From the NCBI GenBank assembly GCA_019638775.1, contig JAHBTD010000001.1, positions 744,001 to 808,000 on the forward strand: a DNA stretch of 64,000 bases, given 5' to 3'. The stretch is from Fimbriimonadaceae bacterium. GTDB lineage: Bacteria; Armatimonadota; Fimbriimonadia; Fimbriimonadales; Fimbriimonadaceae. The notes beneath the pieces are model-generated. The model was not told the DNA's origin. It was given only the letters and a program-made list of their open reading frames with translations, and ran no database searches. This document shows, piece by piece, positions 61,646 to 64,000 of this stretch; positions within the stretch are counted from its first letter, which is position 1, and the number at the start of each line of letters is the position of its first letter. The position numbers and the translations under genes were made by a program.

Positions 61646-61744
61646 TTGCCGATCACATGCCGACCACTTGCCGACCACTTGCCGACAACCTGCCGACCAC
61701 TTGCCGACTACCTGCCGACTACCTGCCAACCACTTGCCAACGCC
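61646..61744. repeat. nine-unit 11-nt tandem array
   Basis: Nine 11-nt units close to TTGCCGACCAC are in exact phase, with scattered substitutions. It lies between a VOC gene and the end of the convergent CocE-type gene, two bases from its stop codon. The unit length differs from the 7-nt arrays elsewhere. Confidence 0.93.
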
Positions 61745-61746
61745 CC

Positions 61747-63582
61747 CTAAGGCAACACGCTGAACTTCACTGCCGACGACTTGTCCAGCGTACGGAACAG
61801 CTTGATCGTCGCCTTCTGATAATCTTCCGGCTTGGCCTTGTAGATGTTGCAGAACTTGTTCGGGTTGCGATCCACGAGCGGGAACCAGCTTGACTGCACC
61901 TGAATCATGATCCGATGGTCTTTCTTAAACGTGTGCAAGACGTCCACCATCTTGTAAGTCACCCGCTCGACCATGTTGGGGGTCATCGGCTCGGGCTTCG
62001 AGAAGGAGTTGCGGAACTTAGTCCGCATCACCTCGGCCCGAATCTGAATCTGGGCGTTGGCGAGCGGCTCAGGCGCATCGGCGGGATAAACGTCGATCAC
62101 TTTGACGATAAAGTCGGCGTCAGTGCCCGTCGTTGAGGCAAACAGATCGGCGACGACCGGCCCGGCGATGGTGATATCCTTGTCCAGCACTTCGGTCTGA
62201 TAGGTCAGCACGTCGCTGCGGCCCTCGAGATAGCGCTGGTCCTCCACCATATAGGTACTCGGACGGCGGCGAATCGTTCCGGGCGCGTAAGGCACCGGAT
62301 TGTCAGGATCGCTCAGGTACTGATCAAAGGCTACGCCTTTGATGAACGTATCCTGCTTGTCGCTGAGCTTTTTGTCTGCGTTCAAGTACAGCGTGTACGG
62401 TTTGGCCTCTTTCGGGGGCCACACATCAAACTTGCGCCACTGATTGTTGCCCGTCTCGAACATTTCAGCTTCTGGGCGTTTCAGCTTGCCGTCACCCCGC
62501 AGATAAGCGTCGAAGAACGGAAACTCAATCTCCTCGCGGAAATACTCGCCAAGCTGGCTTGCCGTCCCAAAGGTGAGCTTCCCCAGTCGGTTTCCGGCTC
62601 CGCCCCAAGCGCCGTGGCTCCACGGCCCCACCACAATCCAGTTGTCAATGCCTGGATTCTGCTTTTCGGCGTGGCGATAGGTATCAAAAGCTCCATAGCC
62701 GTCTTCTGCGTCGAACCATCCCCCAACCGTCAGCATCGCGCACTTGACGTTCTTGAGCTGCGGGGGCATGGAGCGGGCCTTCCAGAAGTCGTCCATCGCG
62801 TCGTGGTTGCAGATGTCCAGCCAGAACGGAATGCGGCCTTTGTAGTATTTGGTGTCGGCATTGATGGCGCTGCCCAGTTCCAAAAAGAACTTGTAAGCAT
62901 CCGGGCGCGGACCCATCGGCTCAATGTCGGGATGGCTCTGGGCCGGACCGGGCTTATCGTAGCCGAATCCAAAGTAGAAGTCAAAGTTGTCTTGAAGGAA
63001 GAACGCGCCGTTGTGATGGACGTCATCACCCAAGAACCACTCGCTGACCGGGGCTTGGGGAGACACCGCTTTGACCGCCGGATGGGTGTCGATCGCCGCA
63101 ACGGCTGCGTAAAAGCCGGGGTAAGAAACTCCCCAAAAGCCGACGCGACCGTTGTTGTCGGGGACATTTTTAATCAGGAAGTCCACCGTGTCGTAGGCGT
63201 CTGTGCTCTCGTCGATATCTTTCGGGCCCTTTTTGTTTGGGTTTTGCGGGCGTATCTCTTCCCATTTGCCTTCCGACATAAATCGTCCACGGACGTCTTG
63301 GTTTACAAAGATGTATCCGGCGTCTCTGAACTTGCTGGAGCCGCCAAATCCTCTCGGGATTCTTCCCGCGCCATAGGGTCCGGCGCTATATGGCGTGCGT
63401 TCGATGAGCATCGGGTGCTTGCCGGGTTTGGCGGTCGGCACATACACAGCGGTGTAGAGTTTCACCCCGTCGCGCATCGGGATATTGAACTCGTACTTCT
63501 TATACGGACCTTCCTGAACAGGGGTCGAAGACGCCGTTGCCGGAGCGAGCACAGCAAGGGCAAGCATGAAACCAAGTGCCAT
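61747..63582 (-). CDS. secreted CocE/NonD family alpha/beta hydrolase (X-Pro dipeptidyl-peptidase type)
   Basis: The 611-residue protein has a signal peptide (MALGFMLALAVLAPATA). The CocE-type start is MRDGVKLYTAVYVP, the oxyanion region RTPYSAGPYG, and the catalytic Ser lies in GFWGVSYPG. A jelly-roll C-terminal domain ends with VERVTYKMVDVLHTFKKDHR. Family members cut X-Pro peptides, cocaine or cephalosporin esters. The substrate is unknown. A secreted peptidase or esterase role is likely. Confidence 0.92.
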   Translation of the reverse strand: MALGFMLALAVLAPATASSTPVQEGPYKKYEFNIPMRDGVKLYTAVYVPTAKPGKHPMLIERTPYSAGPYGAGRIPRGFGGSSKFRDAGYIFVNQDVRGRFMSEGKWEEIRPQNPNKKGPKDIDESTDAYDTVDFLIKNVPDNNGRVGFWGVSYPGFYAAVAAIDTHPAVKAVSPQAPVSEWFLGDDVHHNGAFFLQDNFDFYFGFGYDKPGPAQSHPDIEPMGPRPDAYKFFLELGSAINADTKYYKGRIPFWLDICNHDAMDDFWKARSMPPQLKNVKCAMLTVGGWFDAEDGYGAFDTYRHAEKQNPGIDNWIVVGPWSHGAWGGAGNRLGKLTFGTASQLGEYFREEIEFPFFDAYLRGDGKLKRPEAEMFETGNNQWRKFDVWPPKEAKPYTLYLNADKKLSDKQDTFIKGVAFDQYLSDPDNPVPYAPGTIRRRPSTYMVEDQRYLEGRSDVLTYQTEVLDKDITIAGPVVADLFASTTGTDADFIVKVIDVYPADAPEPLANAQIQIRAEVMRTKFRNSFSKPEPMTPNMVERVTYKMVDVLHTFKKDHRIMIQVQSSWFPLVDRNPNKFCNIYKAKPEDYQKATIKLFRTLDKSSAVKFSVLP

Positions 63583-63692
63583 TGGTCAAGAGTACGCTAT
63601 CCAGCCCCCGTTTGCATCCCGCCGACAGGTAAAATCCGTGCAACTTCTGGCCGTTTCCTTTTGGCGACGGAGCCATTTGGAGAATCCCTTTT

Positions 63693-64000
63693 ATGAGCAA
63701 AACCTACGCCGTCTTGGGCGCGGGCATGCAAGGCACCGCGCTTGCATACGACCTCGCCAAATTTGCCAACCCTTCAAAAATCTTCTTGGGCGACATGAGC
63801 CTCGACCAGGCCAAAAAGAGCGCCCGCCGCGTGAATGAACTGATCGGTTCAGCGATTTGTGAGCCCGTACAGGTCTCGGCGCTTGATGCGGACGCTCTGG
63901 CAAGGTTCCTCTCTCCGGTAGATGTGCTCTGCAGCTGCGTCCCCTATTGGATGCACCCGCACATTGCCAAGGTTGCGATCGCGACAAAGACGAACATGGT
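63693..64000 (+). CDS. saccharopine dehydrogenase-like NAD(P)-binding protein, 3' end cut by the window edge
   Basis: The visible 102 codons start MSKTYAVLGAGMQGTALAYDLA, a Rossmann dinucleotide motif GAGMQG. VDVLCSCVPYWMHPHIAKVA follows, as in the saccharopine dehydrogenase/lysine dehydrogenase family. The C-terminal catalytic part lies beyond the window. The exact substrate cannot be judged. Confidence 0.85.
   Translation, partial: MSKTYAVLGAGMQGTALAYDLAKFANPSKIFLGDMSLDQAKKSARRVNELIGSAICEPVQVSALDADALARFLSPVDVLCSCVPYWMHPHIAKVAIATKTNM

Overview
The window looks like chromosomal DNA from a moderately high-GC, aerobic, didermic bacterium. My best guess is an Armatimonadota (Fimbriimonadia-like) genome. 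That guess rests on the whole gene repertoire and not on any marker gene compared by alignment, so treat it as tentative. Support for a didermic, respiring cell comes from the alternative complex III plus caa3 oxidase cluster, many lipoproteins with lipoboxes, TatC, an STN-domain protein and an EnvC-like peptidase. I see no rRNA, tRNA, CRISPR array, prophage or insertion sequence. The gene content reads as core chromosome with lineage-specific expansions.

Layout. Positions 1-330 hold the end-truncated HIT protein gene. Positions 965-16059 are one long plus-strand respiratory cluster: a fused heme A synthase/heme O synthase, then alternative complex III (actA-F), a small conserved membrane protein, a SCO copper chaperone and caa3 oxidase subunits II, I, III and IV, closed by a strong terminator. 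A BtrH-like protein (16214-17431) and the ribosomal proteins L32 and L33 follow, the latter two on the minus strand. After a repeat-rich gap come a CDF cation transporter, recN, a zinc-ribbon protein, a SprT-like protein, the NAD(P)HX repair enzyme and a run of FHA, FHA and VWA proteins (24379-28500). A 28-unit heptanucleotide array separates these from a minus-strand block: phosphodiester glycosidase, EnvC-like peptidase, FtsX and FtsE.

Positions 33070-38672 hold four tandem divergent paralogues of an unrecognised membrane-anchored family, with a fifth relative at 53696-54934. Between and beyond lie tmk, a lone cheW, a redoxin-like protein, PepF, an M50-like peptidase, a sigma-70 factor, a secreted Gly-rich protein, tatC, an MrfA-like helicase, DAHP synthase, a zinc-finger membrane protein paired with an STN protein, a sugar nucleotidyltransferase, an ArgD-like aminotransferase, PcrA/UvrD, a VOC protein, a CocE-type hydrolase and the start of a saccharopine dehydrogenase-like gene.

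How genes work together. The respiratory cluster would carry electrons from menaquinol through alternative complex III to the caa3 oxidase, with the heme A pathway and the copper chaperone encoded alongside. FtsE-FtsX-EnvC forms a septal peptidoglycan hydrolase control module. The FHA/FHA/VWA genes suggest a phosphothreonine-dependent assembly, and the VWA protein has four DP-x-[KR]-T motifs at its N terminus. Intergenic DNA carries several repeat families: heptanucleotide arrays at four places, an 11-nt array, and a dispersed GGGAGAGG palindrome. They are the most unusual non-coding feature here.
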